From: Defluviitaleaceae bacterium | GTDB lineage: Bacteria > Bacillota > Clostridia > Lachnospirales > WRAX01 | Length of the DNA: 56,242 nt | Direction of reading: 5' to 3' | Assembly (NCBI GenBank): GCA_009780415.1 | Contig: WRAC01000013.1 | Location: forward strand, 1-56,242 | Shown: one piece after another, positions 1-8,741 of the stretch | How the letters are laid out: each line of letters opens with the position of its first letter | Position numbering within the stretch: the first letter of the stretch is position 1 | Program-made: the position numbers and the translations under genes | Notes under the pieces: model-generated | What the model was told of the DNA's origin: nothing | What the model saw: only the letters and a program-made list of their open reading frames with translations | Databases searched by the model: none

Positions 1-53
1 ACCTTGGACACGTCTTTGAAATCGATCAAAGGGCTTCCGTTTGGTTCAAGCAT
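1..53 (-). CDS. potA: ABC transporter ATPase, N-terminal fragment (potA-like)
   Basis: This is the first 17 codons of a gene that runs off the left edge. The ATG at 53 follows a GAGGGG ribosome binding site with about 8 bases of spacing. The peptide (MLEPNGSPLIDFKDVSK) has the usual opening of an ABC ATPase of the spermidine/putrescine PotA type. The call rests mainly on context: an XRE-cupin regulator lies 30 bases upstream in the same direction, and this order (regulator, potA, potBCD) is common in Clostridia. Too little is visible to exclude another ABC ATPase. Confidence 0.5.
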   Translation of the reverse strand, partial: MLEPNGSPLIDFKDVSK

Positions 54-83
54 ATATTCAACCCCTCAATTTAGAAGCTTTGG

Positions 84-623
84 TTAGAAGCTTGGCGGCG
101 ACGAAACCCACAGCAGCACCGCTTCGGTTTTTGCGTTATTTTGTACATAGTGCGGATCGTTTGCCTTATAATAAAAACTCTCGCCTTTTCTTACCTTGTT
201 TTTTGCCTTGCCAAGATGCAGCGTTATACTGCCGCTTAAAACATATCCGAATACCTCGCTCTCGTAAGGCGGGTAGATTTCAGACTTTCCGCCCGGGTCA
301 AGGCGCAGCAGTATCGGTTCCATTTCGTTTTTCTGAGCGTTTGGTATCAGCCAGTCGATGGTATGCCCCAAAATAGCGTTGTTGCGTTCAAAGATATCGT
401 CGCGGGTAAATACCACCCGCTCGTTTTCGTCGCTGTTGAAAAAGTCTTTGAGGTTTGAACCAAGGCAATCCAATATATCCATCAAAGTCGCGATGGACGG
501 GCTGACCTTATCACGCTCAAGCTGGGAGATGAAGCCTTTTGACAAGTCGCACCGCCCGGCAAGCTCTTCCTGTGTCAGGTTCATTTTTATGCGCAGTTGC
601 TTTATCTTGCCGCCCAGTTCCAT
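84..623 (-). CDS. XRE-family regulator with C-terminal cupin domain
   Basis: This is a 179-residue cytoplasmic transcription factor. Residues 5-60 form an XRE helix-turn-helix (IKQLRIKMNLTQEELA, then SKGFISQLERDKVSPS). Residues 105-175 form a small cupin_2 barrel (LRLDPGG, GYVLSGSITLHLG, DPHYVQN), the usual ligand-sensing half of this family. Proteins of this build commonly precede polyamine uptake genes and respond to putrescine or spermidine, which fits the potA-like start 30 bases downstream. A perfect 6-bp inverted repeat lies 30 bases upstream and is the likely autoregulatory site. Family assignment is firm; the ligand is inference. Confidence 0.9.
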   Translation of the reverse strand: MELGGKIKQLRIKMNLTQEELAGRCDLSKGFISQLERDKVSPSIATLMDILDCLGSNLKDFFNSDENERVVFTRDDIFERNNAILGHTIDWLIPNAQKNEMEPILLRLDPGGKSEIYPPYESEVFGYVLSGSITLHLGKAKNKVRKGESFYYKANDPHYVQNNAKTEAVLLWVSSPPSF

Positions 624-652
624 AATACCGCCGCTTCCGTTAAAACTAAATA

Positions 653-669
653 GTAAACTTCATGTTTAC
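653..669. promoter_or_regulatory. Candidate operator of the XRE-cupin regulator
   Basis: GTAAAC-ttcat-GTTTAC is a perfect 6-bp inverted repeat with a 5-base spacer, 30 bases before the start of the XRE-cupin gene. ACTAAA(C) motifs flank it on both sides (645-650, 674-680), so the dyad is partly extended. Its position in front of the leftward gene and about 75 bases from the rightward promoter suits autoregulation. Binding is inferred. Confidence 0.5.
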
Positions 670-745
670 CGATACTAAACTTTTCGCCAAGAGAAATTAA
701 ACCATATTTAGACAGGAAAGTCAACTACTTTTTTCGTATATTTCA

Positions 746-774
746 TTGACTTTTGCTATTGTATAAGATAGGAT
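746..774 (+). promoter_or_regulatory. Sigma-A type promoter for the ABC exporter
   Basis: TTGACT at 746-751 and TAGGAT at 769-774 are separated by 17 bases. They lie about 50 bases before the exporter gene start and fit a vegetative promoter. Confidence 0.55.
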
Positions 775-825
775 GTAAAAGGCTAAATATGCATATCAGC
801 GATTTTAAAAGGAAGGATCAACCGG

Positions 826-3438
826 ATGCTAATATTAAAAGATATCCATAAGCATTATAGGCTGGGCGAAATTGTTATTGAAGCCTTGAAAGGCGTTAGT
901 ATACAATTCAGAAAGAATGAGTTTGTTTCAATACTCGGGCCGTCGGGCTGCGGGAAAACTACGCTGCTGAATATTATCGGCGGGCTTGACCGCTATACGG
1001 AAGGGAATTTGGCTGTAAATCAGCAAGGCACGGAGAAATTTACCGACAGTGATTGGGACACATACCGCAACCGCAGGGTAGGCTTTGTGTTCCAAACCTA
1101 TAACCTTATCCCGCATCAGACGGTTCTCTCGAACGTGGAGCTGGCCCTTACGCTTTCAGGCGTTTCCAAAGCCGAACGCAGGCGCCGCGCGATAGAGGTG
1201 CTGGAGAGGGTAGGGCTTGGCGACCAGCTTTATAAAAAACCCAACCAGATTTCCGGCGGACAGATGCAGCGCGTCGCCATCGCGCGTTCGCTTATAAATG
1301 ACCCGGAGATACTGCTGGCGGACGAACCCACGGGCGCGCTGGATTCGGAAACAAGCGTGCAGATTATAGATATCCTTAAAGAAATTGCGAATGACCGGCT
1401 TGTGATAATGGTTACGCATAATCCCGATATTGCGGAGAAATATTCGACAAGGATTGTGCGGCTGCTGGACGGTAAGGTTATAAGCGATACCGACCCGTAT
1501 ACCGGCGGCAGGGCCGACGGTGAAATAACGGAGGACACCAAAAAGCAAAAAAAGCCCCATATGAGCTTTTCTACCGCTTTTTCGCTTAGCATTAACAACC
1601 TGTTAACGAAAAAGACCCGGACATTCCTGACGTCTTTCGCGGGCAGCATAGGCATTATCGGCATTGCCCTTATTCTGGCGCTGTCCAGCGGTATGCAGGC
1701 TTATATCTCAAGTGTTGAGCAGGATACCCTTTCGAGTTATCCTATTATGATTGAGCAAGTGACTATGAATATGAACGCCATGTTTACGGTTATGGGCGAT
1801 ATGCACGATTTCAGCGGCAGCCGCGAGCGCGAACCGGGCATGGTTTATTCCGACGATATTATGATAAGGGTAATAAACTCCATGCTGCGTGAGCTGCAAT
1901 CAAACGACCTGGAATCGTTCAAGGCTTTTCTTGAAAGCGAGGAAAGCGGGATCGCGCCTTTGGTTAACGATATCAAGTATGGGTACAGCACTCCGCTGAA
2001 TATATTTAAGTCCGATACATCGGACGGTGTTGTTCAGGTGAACCCGAACCAGCTTTTTGACATTATGGGAGTCGGGTACATTATGGATAACCCCGGCGCG
2101 CAGATGGGTATGCCCGGGCAGGCCGGGATGATGGGGCAGGTGGAGGTTTGGAGCGAGCTGCACGGAAACGGCGAACTTCTGGCGGCGCAGTATGACGTTA
2201 TGGCAGGCAGGATGCCGCGGCATTTTGACGAGGTTGTTATCATCACGGACAGGCGCAGCAGGATAAATGATTTTTCCTTGTACGCGCTGGGTTTGATGGA
2301 CCCGGGCAAGCTGACGGATATAATGAGGGTGATAGTTGAAGGAAACGAGGTTGAAAGCGAGCAGGTTTCGTTTACTTATGACGAATTGCTGGCGCTTACG
2401 TTTAAGCTTGTTTTAAATACGGATTTTTTTGAGAATATAAACGGTACTTGGGTCAATATGGGCGAAAACGAGGCGTATATGAAAAACGTAGTTGATAACG
2501 CGCAAGAGGTGAGGGTGGTCGGCGTCCTGCGTCCTGCCGAGAATTCCGCATTGCCCGCGCAGACCAGCGCAGTCGGCTACAGGCCGGATTTAATGACCCA
2601 TTTGATAACGGCCGTAAACAGCAGCCAAATAGTGCGTGACCAAAAAGCTGATTCTGAGATAAATGTCTTTACGGGCAGAGCTTTCGACGACTATACTGAC
2701 CCGCGCGAGGCGTTTGATATGACCTCATTAACGCCGCAGCAGATTATCGGCTTTATGACGATGGGCGAGGATGAGATTATGGCTATGATGCAAGCTTACA
2801 TCCCGCAGCCAAGGGCGACGTACGAGGATAACCTGCTCCTGTTGGGCGTGTCCGACTTGAATAATCCCGGCAGCATAAACATATTTCCGAAAGACTTCGC
2901 TTCAAAAGATTCGATTATTGATATCATCAGCGCGTACAATGCCCGGATGGAAGCCGAGGGAAAGGATGAATCGGTAATCCAATACACGGATTTTGTCGGG
3001 CTTTTGATGTCCAGCGTCAGCAATATCATAAGATCAATCAGCTATATATTGATAGCCTTTGTCGCGATATCGCTTGTTGTATCTTCAATAATGATTGGGA
3101 TAATCACCTACATCTCCGTGTTGGAGCGCACAAAAGAAATCGGAATCCTGCGCAGCATAGGCGCTTCCAAACGCGATATCTCGCTTGTGTTTAACGCGGA
3201 GACTCTGACTGTGGGCTTTGTGGCGGGGATGCTGGGTATCGGCGTTACACTGATGCTATGCATTCCCGCGAATATGATTATTAAGGCCTTGAGCGGTATC
3301 GCGGGGGTTGCGGTTCTGCCGCCTGCCGGCGGCGTGATATTAGTAGTAATCAGCATGACGTTAACCTTGATAGCCGGGCTTATTCCTTCCAAAATCGCGG
3401 CGAATAAGGATCCGGTGGTGGCGCTTAGGACAGAATAA
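826..3438 (+). CDS. MacB-type ABC exporter, ATPase fused to FtsX-like permease
   Basis: The 870-residue protein joins an ATPase to a permease. Residues 1-225 are an ABC ATPase: Walker A GPSGCGKTT at 38-46, signature SGGQMQR near 144 and Walker B LLADEPTGALD near 160. A first membrane segment lies near residues 265-290, then a very large extracellular part of about 430 residues, then three membrane segments near 735-860, the FtsX/MacB arrangement. Family members export peptides, lipoproteins or antimicrobials by a mechanotransmission mechanism. The extracellular part is longer than in typical MacB and has a Met/Gly-rich stretch. The start follows GGAAGG. It has its own promoter and a terminator directly downstream, so it appears monocistronic. 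The substrate is unknown. Confidence 0.9.
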   Translation: MLILKDIHKHYRLGEIVIEALKGVSIQFRKNEFVSILGPSGCGKTTLLNIIGGLDRYTEGNLAVNQQGTEKFTDSDWDTYRNRRVGFVFQTYNLIPHQTVLSNVELALTLSGVSKAERRRRAIEVLERVGLGDQLYKKPNQISGGQMQRVAIARSLINDPEILLADEPTGALDSETSVQIIDILKEIANDRLVIMVTHNPDIAEKYSTRIVRLLDGKVISDTDPYTGGRADGEITEDTKKQKKPHMSFSTAFSLSINNLLTKKTRTFLTSFAGSIGIIGIALILALSSGMQAYISSVEQDTLSSYPIMIEQVTMNMNAMFTVMGDMHDFSGSREREPGMVYSDDIMIRVINSMLRELQSNDLESFKAFLESEESGIAPLVNDIKYGYSTPLNIFKSDTSDGVVQVNPNQLFDIMGVGYIMDNPGAQMGMPGQAGMMGQVEVWSELHGNGELLAAQYDVMAGRMPRHFDEVVIITDRRSRINDFSLYALGLMDPGKLTDIMRVIVEGNEVESEQVSFTYDELLALTFKLVLNTDFFENINGTWVNMGENEAYMKNVVDNAQEVRVVGVLRPAENSALPAQTSAVGYRPDLMTHLITAVNSSQIVRDQKADSEINVFTGRAFDDYTDPREAFDMTSLTPQQIIGFMTMGEDEIMAMMQAYIPQPRATYEDNLLLLGVSDLNNPGSINIFPKDFASKDSIIDIISAYNARMEAEGKDESVIQYTDFVGLLMSSVSNIIRSISYILIAFVAISLVVSSIMIGIITYISVLERTKEIGILRSIGASKRDISLVFNAETLTVGFVAGMLGIGVTLMLCIPANMIIKALSGIAGVAVLPPAGGVILVVISMTLTLIAGLIPSKIAANKDPVVALRTE

Positions 3439-3450
3439 ATCAAACAACGT

Positions 3451-3484
3451 AAAAGGGGCGGAACACAAGGTCCGCCCCTTTTAC
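3451..3484. terminator. Hairpin terminator between convergent genes
   Basis: AAAAGGGGCGGA and TCCGCCCCTTTT are complementary around the loop ACACAAGG. The stem has A-rich and T-rich flanks on both sides, so it can serve the rightward exporter gene and the leftward NlpC/P60 gene. Its core resembles the palindromes at 8700, 17441 and 40316. Confidence 0.8.
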
Positions 3485-3496
3485 GCTGCCATTTTC

Positions 3497-4801
3497 CTAC
3501 GATATAACCCGGCAAGCGTTTACATAAGTCCTGTTATAATATGATTCGCTCAAGCTGGAGATTACTACGCCGCGCCTGTTGGAGCTGGACGAGTGGATGA
3601 ACTCGTCGTTACCGATATAGATGCCAACGTGGGATATCCTGCTGCCTCCTGATGTAGCGAAGAATACCAGATCGCCGGGTTTAAGTTCGCTCCGTGCGAT
3701 GATGGTGCCGTTTTTAATCTGGTCCCTTGACGAACGGTTTAACGTGATGCCGACGGATTTATACACCGTATACACGAACCCGGAGCAGTCAAACCCCGTG
3801 TTGGCGCTGGTTCCGCCCCATCTGTAGTTTGCGCCCAGATATTGCTTGGCGTTGCTGATAATCTGCGCGGACAGGCTGTTTTGCGCGGGGACTGCTTCCT
3901 GCGCGTCCTGCGCGGAATTTGATTCACCGTTGAAATATGTAAACCGTGAGCTTACATACCCGGATTCGCCGTGGTATGTAACGTAATGCCAGTCCGAACC
4001 CATTTCGATAACCTCAAGCTTGTTGCCGTTCGGTATGCTTTTGATTATTGAGGAGCTTGCGTTGGGTAAAGTCCGCATATTCAAGCCGTTGGTGCTTCCA
4101 ACAACCGTCAGGTAATCATGCGTCCTCATCGTAAGGGCGTTTGCTTCGTGCTCCACATCCAGATATACGACAAAAGGCGTAGGCCCGTATTCCTGTAAAT
4201 GTTCCAAAAGCCCGCCCAGTATGTCGGTTTTGTAAATATACGCGGACTGTCCGCCTAGATCAATGGCGTAATAATCGCCGTAATAACCGATTACGTTGAG
4301 GATTGAACCCATAGGCACCGATGCCGATACGGCGGAGAAGGGGGTAGGCTCGGTGAGTAAAAACGCGCCGTTTGCGCTGATAAGTCCCTCGGCTTGTATT
4401 ATAGCCACCGAGGATAAGGGTATGTACACTGTTTCGCCTTCATGAGTGAATGTAATCCAGCCGTCCTCTTGCGCTTCAATGTCAATAACTTCGCCTTCTT
4501 CAAGGAAAAAGGCTATTCCCGCGCCGAGCCATGGGTTTGTGTATGCTTCCGCGAATTCATCAGATACAACGGCGATTGACTGCGCCTGCAGCTCCGTAAT
4601 GTAATATGTACAAGCAATCAAGAATCCCAGCAAAACACCGGTCAGCGCCTTACATACCGCGCCACGGACAGATGGCCGCGCGCGCTGCTTCCAACCTGCC
4701 CTGCTCGGAACCTTCGATTCCTGCCCGGGCGGGCAAGCGGCCTCACCAATCGCCGTGCGCGCGACTATTAAGAGTGGCGCGGTATACATACCCCGTATCA
4801 T
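3497..4801 (-). CDS. NlpC/P60 peptidoglycan hydrolase with SH3 repeats
   Basis: This 434-residue secreted or membrane-anchored cell-wall hydrolase cleaves peptide stems of peptidoglycan. The C-terminal NlpC/P60 domain (about 315-434) has the catalytic cysteine in GFDCSGFVYTVYKS and the histidine in SRISHVGIYIG. Upstream are SH3-like wall-binding repeats; a clear one (LNMRTLPNASSSIIKSI) lies near residues 235-295 and weaker ones near 80-200. A hydrophobic segment near residues 50-72 (ALTGVLLGFLIACTYYI) follows an unusually long Arg/Pro/Ala-rich N-terminus. The ATG at 4801 is preceded by GAGGTGAG, which supports that long start. A strong promoter lies upstream and the gene stands alone. Confidence 0.92.
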   Translation of the reverse strand: MIRGMYTAPLLIVARTAIGEAACPPGQESKVPSRAGWKQRARPSVRGAVCKALTGVLLGFLIACTYYITELQAQSIAVVSDEFAEAYTNPWLGAGIAFFLEEGEVIDIEAQEDGWITFTHEGETVYIPLSSVAIIQAEGLISANGAFLLTEPTPFSAVSASVPMGSILNVIGYYGDYYAIDLGGQSAYIYKTDILGGLLEHLQEYGPTPFVVYLDVEHEANALTMRTHDYLTVVGSTNGLNMRTLPNASSSIIKSIPNGNKLEVIEMGSDWHYVTYHGESGYVSSRFTYFNGESNSAQDAQEAVPAQNSLSAQIISNAKQYLGANYRWGGTSANTGFDCSGFVYTVYKSVGITLNRSSRDQIKNGTIIARSELKPGDLVFFATSGGSRISHVGIYIGNDEFIHSSSSNRRGVVISSLSESYYNRTYVNACRVIS

Positions 4802-4838
4802 TCGTACTCACCTCAAATGTTACAATTATATTACAATT

Positions 4839-4867
4839 ATTATACGAATTATTAAGGTATATGTCAA
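4839..4867 (-). promoter_or_regulatory. Strong sigma-A promoter for the NlpC/P60 gene
   Basis: On the minus strand, TTGACA (4862-4867) and TATAAT (4839-4844) are both perfect consensus with a 17-base spacer, about 38 bases before the start codon. The surrounding 4802-4910 gap is very AT-rich and holds nothing else I can identify. Confidence 0.85.
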
Positions 4868-4910
4868 TAATATTTTGTAAATATTAATAAACAATATTTT
4901 CCAAGGAATT

Positions 4911-5639
4911 TTACTGATTTTTTACATAAAAACTCCTTGTACCGGCGAATATCATCATAATGCCGGAGAGACCAAATAATATTTTTCCCAGAACAAACGA
5001 TACGGGTACGGAAAAAGCCGGCTCGCCATCGGGGCCCAAAGGCAGCGTAAGCGGATATTCGCTGAAAAAGCGGCTTCCGAACAGGTCAATAAACGCGGGC
5101 AGCGGTAATGAGCCGATTATTAACGTGGCCGCCATTACCGCGTATATTATATTAGGCTGTAAGCCGCCCGCCAATAAACCCACACCCATAATAAACAGCA
5201 TTGCCGGTAGGAGCGTCAGCAAAATTGGTATGAGGAAAGCGCCGAACCCGTAAAACCGGAACACCGTACCGTAGAATACCAGGCTGAGCGCGATTACGGA
5301 CAGAGAGATTATAACGTATCCGGCCGCCATCGCAGCGCATTTGACAAGGGTGTATTTCCCGGGGTCCGTTGGGGTGGCGAACGTCAGCTGTTTTACCTGT
5401 TTTTCGCTTGCAGAGTACATAAACGTAATGAAGAAGAGCATGGCGGTCAGAAGCAGGGGCAGCACACCCGCAAGGTACGCGCCGTAGCTCCAGCTTGAAA
5501 ACGGGGCAGTGTACGCAACCCCAAGGATTATATTTCCGCGCAGCGTCATGAAGCTGTATATCAAGGTTACGGCAAGAAGTATTAAGAAGAATTTATTGAT
5601 TATCAGCCGCTTAAGCTCGTATTTGAATATTTTAATCAA
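4911..5639 (-). CDS. ABC-2 type transporter permease subunit
   Basis: This 242-residue integral membrane protein has about six hydrophobic segments and a short basic N-terminus (KIFKYELKRLIINKFF), the pattern of ABC-2 permeases. The start is a TTG at 5639 that follows GGAG and overlaps the end of the preceding permease-peptidase gene by 8 bases, so translation is probably coupled. It is the last gene of the exporter operon and would pair with the other permease and the ATPase. The substrate cannot be told from the sequence. Confidence 0.8.
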   Translation of the reverse strand: MIKIFKYELKRLIINKFFLILLAVTLIYSFMTLRGNIILGVAYTAPFSSWSYGAYLAGVLPLLLTAMLFFITFMYSASEKQVKQLTFATPTDPGKYTLVKCAAMAAGYVIISLSVIALSLVFYGTVFRFYGFGAFLIPILLTLLPAMLFIMGVGLLAGGLQPNIIYAVMAATLIIGSLPLPAFIDLFGSRFFSEYPLTLPLGPDGEPAFSVPVSFVLGKILFGLSGIMMIFAGTRSFYVKNQ

Positions 5640-7791
5640 GTTTAAGCTCCTCCTCGGTAAGCCCGCAGGCGTCCAGAAATTCTTGATATGTCATTATTTC
5701 GTAAATGTTGGAGTTTGCTAATTCAAATAAAATCGCGTCGAAGATTTCTTCGCCTCCAACCAATTCCTCCGCTTTAAGGATTTTAAGCGGCATAAGGGAA
5801 TACTTCGCGACCTGGGTTTCGCTGACCCTTATATGTGCCGCGAAGGACTCGGGCATGATGCTTAGATATTCGGGGTTGCGGCGGTAGAAGTTACGGTTCA
5901 TGGAATCGACGGCCCGCTGCCATGCCTCGACATAATTCACCCGCGCGTATTCCTCACCGTATTTTTCCTTATACAAACGGTAGGTTGTGTAAACGGTAAG
6001 GCCCTCGGAGCTCCATTCGGGATGGATGCCATCATCCCAAATCATCCTGTTCAGCCCCCACCATTGATGGATGATCTCATGCGCCAATATTTCCATGCCC
6101 GCCGCGCCTTTCCACGGATCTGTCAGCGAATAAATGGAAAACGTAGTTTCGCCCATGTTGCTTACCCCGTGACCGGCGCCGCCGCCCATATTAAACGCGC
6201 TGGTTTGAATCAGCTTTAGCCGGTCATCCAATAAATAATGCAATGGGCCGAAACGCTCGGTGCAGAAATTGAATACGTCGATTAAAACCTGGTCGATGTT
6301 GTTTTCCTCAAGCAATTCCGTGAATTTGGCATGGTGATAGAACTCAACCGTAATATCATTTGCTTCCACTAAACGGTATACATAGTCAGACGCGTAAATG
6401 TTTAAATTATCACTGTGATGCGTGAGCGTCCATGTCTTTGTCCCGTCATTATTATCCAAAACGCCGGCAATTTCGCCCCTTGCGGCAAATAAAACCAAGT
6501 CACCGGGCAGAACTATTGCTGCCGTGACATCGGCGTTGCTTATCCCCATCGTGGGTATAAGGGAACCGGTTCTTAAATCCACATTTTCCCGGCTTATCTC
6601 ATCGCCTCCCATGATTAGCGTGCTAAGGCCCCAAAGCATGGGATAACCGCCGTATTCAATAACCAGCTCCATCTCACCCCCGTGGGGAATGGCGAATTCT
6701 ATATGTTTGGTGGTTAACTGGTCGTTTTTTAAGTCGGTAAACGGTATGGGCACGCCATCCAGCGTCATTGAATATACCGTGTACCCGCTGTTGATGGAAA
6801 ACCTTCTCATCGCATCGCTTGTGTTTTCGGTAATGTTATAGGTTATGCGCCCTTTCATGCGTCCCCTGTTAAAATCGGGCGTCACTTCCGCCGATACCGC
6901 CGACGCGTTTATCCTTTCGCCGAGGTCAAAAAGCATATCCCAATCCACCTCTATCGGGGCATTATTATAAAAGGGCTGGGTTTGGTAATGGTATACGCCA
7001 AGCAGAATCATAACCGTTCCAATTGCAGGAAGGTAGAATTTTTTTATATTCCGAGGGATAGAGCCGAAAACGCCCTTTTCATACTTACGCGTGAACATAA
7101 ACGACACAAGCCATGCCCCGCCCAGCAGCAAAAGCCATAGCTGGCGGTTATAAATACCCATGCGAAAAGGTTGGGCGTTTCCGAAAGCGTCGGAAAAGAC
7201 ATATAAGTTCGGGTTTATCCAGCGCAGGAGGAAATCATCGAATATTGGCCGGTTGAAAGCTAGATATGCACAGGCCAATACAGCTATGAAACTTACGTCC
7301 ACCCTGCGGAAAGCCAAATAAAACACTGCCGCGAAAAGGCTGCCCATCCACATGCCGGGTATCATAAAAATCGAATAAGCTTTTATGTACAGCCCTAAAT
7401 CAAAAAACTCTTCCATACTGTATGCCGTATAGGGCAGATATGCCAGCATTACCGCCAGCCCCGTTGCAAGGGAAACGGCGGTTATGGCGCCCATGCGCGC
7501 GGCATGGAGCGCCATAGGCGGCGCTATCGCGTCCGTCAGCACGGAGGTTTTGTATTTGCGTACCCTGTCAAGTTCAAGGAGCGTGAACAGCGCGAATAAA
7601 ACAGGCACGGCCATCATACCGGTCATAACGGGATTGATTATCATTTGAGTGGAAGCGGTCTGTATCGGGTTCAACACGAAAAACGTAAAACCGAGTAAAG
7701 GGGAAATTGCCGTCAAAGCCGCGAATAACCAAGCGGATTTCGACTTGAATATCCTGATTGTTTCCACCCGCAGGTAGGACAGAAACCCCAT
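5632..7791 (-). CDS. ABC-2 permease fused to M1-like metallopeptidase domain
   Basis: The protein has about 719 residues. Roughly the first 260 form an ABC-2 membrane domain with six or so segments. The rest is extracytoplasmic and contains a zinc peptidase motif HEIIHQWWG, followed 20 residues after the second His by the EGLT glutamate, as in M1 aminopeptidases (which normally have 18). The M1 exopeptidase motif GAMEN is not clear; GAGHGVSNMGE sits in its place. The best start is the ATG at 7791 with GGGAAG upstream; a TTG at 7812 is possible. It overlaps the ATPase end by a few bases. Related permease/M1 fusions are known in Bacillota and Bacteroidota, without a settled substrate. Peptide processing coupled to export or sensing is inference. 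Confidence 0.82.
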   Translation of the reverse strand: MGFLSYLRVETIRIFKSKSAWLFAALTAISPLLGFTFFVLNPIQTASTQMIINPVMTGMMAVPVLFALFTLLELDRVRKYKTSVLTDAIAPPMALHAARMGAITAVSLATGLAVMLAYLPYTAYSMEEFFDLGLYIKAYSIFMIPGMWMGSLFAAVFYLAFRRVDVSFIAVLACAYLAFNRPIFDDFLLRWINPNLYVFSDAFGNAQPFRMGIYNRQLWLLLLGGAWLVSFMFTRKYEKGVFGSIPRNIKKFYLPAIGTVMILLGVYHYQTQPFYNNAPIEVDWDMLFDLGERINASAVSAEVTPDFNRGRMKGRITYNITENTSDAMRRFSINSGYTVYSMTLDGVPIPFTDLKNDQLTTKHIEFAIPHGGEMELVIEYGGYPMLWGLSTLIMGGDEISRENVDLRTGSLIPTMGISNADVTAAIVLPGDLVLFAARGEIAGVLDNNDGTKTWTLTHHSDNLNIYASDYVYRLVEANDITVEFYHHAKFTELLEENNIDQVLIDVFNFCTERFGPLHYLLDDRLKLIQTSAFNMGGGAGHGVSNMGETTFSIYSLTDPWKGAAGMEILAHEIIHQWWGLNRMIWDDGIHPEWSSEGLTVYTTYRLYKEKYGEEYARVNYVEAWQRAVDSMNRNFYRRNPEYLSIMPESFAAHIRVSETQVAKYSLMPLKILKAEELVGGEEIFDAILFELANSNIYEIMTYQEFLDACGLTEEELKLD

Positions 7792-7792
7792 A

Positions 7793-8647
7793 TTACTCAC
7801 TTCCCTTCTCAATCAAGTACATATAGGCGTCCTCCAGCGTCGGCTCCGCCGGTTCCGCGAAATAGGGAAGCTTTTCGGCAATGATGCGGCAGATAACGCC
7901 CCGGGCGGTATTTATGCGCGAGGTTATCTGATACCCGGCGGTGTTGCCGCCGTTTTGCTCGCAAATCCCCACATGGCCGTGGGCGGCTTGGATCAATTCA
8001 TCGGGGCCGCCGTCGAACAGGATGCTGCCGTGGTTCATAACAATCAGCCTGTTGCAGATGGATTGCACGTCCTCGATGATATGTGTGGACAGCAAGACAA
8101 TCTTATCCCGGGCGTTATGAGAAAAAAGGTTGCGGAAGTTGATCCGTTCTTCCGGGTCCAGCCCTACCGTGGGTTCGTCCAGAATAATCAGCCGGGGGTC
8201 GCCTATCAAGGCCTGCGCTATACCGACGCGCTGCTTCATTCCTCCCGACAGGGATCGTATTTTCGTTTTCTTCCTATCGCCGAGATTTGTTTCGTTTATG
8301 GCTTTGGCAATCGCCTCGCGCGGTTTTTTGATGCCTTTAAGCGCCGCCATATAATCCAAAAACTGCCATACAGTCAGTTCGTCGTAAAGCCCGAAGGTTT
8401 GCGGCAGATAACCTAAAACGCTTTTCAAGTATTTTTCATTGTTATTCAGCGGCTTGCCATCCAGCGTTATACCGCCGGCCGTTGGCAGCAGCGCCGCCGC
8501 CAGCAGCTTCATAAGCGTGGTCTTTCCCGCGCCGTTGGGCCCCACAAGCCCTATCATATTGGGACTTGTGAAGTCCATTGTCACATTGTCCAGGGCCTTT
8601 TTTCCGCCCTTATAAGTCTTTCCGACATTCTGCATGGATATTGTCAT
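7793..8647 (-). CDS. ABC transporter ATP-binding protein
   Basis: This is a cytoplasmic ATPase of about 284 residues that powers the two downstream permeases. It shows Walker A GPNGAGKTTL, signature LSGGMKQRVGIAQAL, Walker B LIILDEPTVGLD and the H-loop STHIIED, all of the DRA/CcmA type that pairs with ABC-2 permeases. I choose the ATG at 8647 because GAGGAGGAC lies just upstream. An upstream in-frame ATG at 8698 would put the BlaI-type operator inside the coding region. It is the first gene of the three-gene exporter operon. Confidence 0.92.
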   Translation of the reverse strand: MTISMQNVGKTYKGGKKALDNVTMDFTSPNMIGLVGPNGAGKTTLMKLLAAALLPTAGGITLDGKPLNNNEKYLKSVLGYLPQTFGLYDELTVWQFLDYMAALKGIKKPREAIAKAINETNLGDRKKTKIRSLSGGMKQRVGIAQALIGDPRLIILDEPTVGLDPEERINFRNLFSHNARDKIVLLSTHIIEDVQSICNRLIVMNHGSILFDGGPDELIQAAHGHVGICEQNGGNTAGYQITSRINTARGVICRIIAEKLPYFAEPAEPTLEDAYMYLIEKGSE

Positions 8648-8666
8648 GTCGTCCTCCTCATATTGA

Positions 8667-8694
8667 TCACTACAAACGTAGTGACGATAGCCAA
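8667..8694 (-). promoter_or_regulatory. BlaI-type operator and tentative promoter of exporter operon
   Basis: CACTAC-aaac-GTAGTG at 8668-8683 is a dyad with perfect 6-bp arms that closely resembles BlaI/MecI/CopY operators (TACA-nn-TGTA core, one mismatch). It overlaps a weak candidate -10 (TAGTGA, 8667-8672) whose -35 would be TTGGCT (8689-8694, 16-base spacer). It lies 20 bases before the ATPase start. A repressor bound here would block the exporter operon. The operator is well supported by the second copy at blaI; the promoter boxes are tentative. Confidence 0.65.
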
Positions 8695-8699
8695 ACATA

Positions 8700-8720
8700 G
8701 GGGCGAACTGTGATCACCCG
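8700..8720 (-). repeat. Imperfect REP-like palindrome
   Basis: GGGCGAA-ctgtg-ATCACCC is an imperfect palindrome and a near match to the element at 40316-40334. On the minus-strand RNA it still folds (one G-U wobble, one terminal mismatch). It lies between blaR1 and the exporter operon and may weaken read-through from blaIR, but it has no T-tract. Confidence 0.45.
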
Positions 8721-8741
8721 GTTTAAGCTGATTTTAAAACA

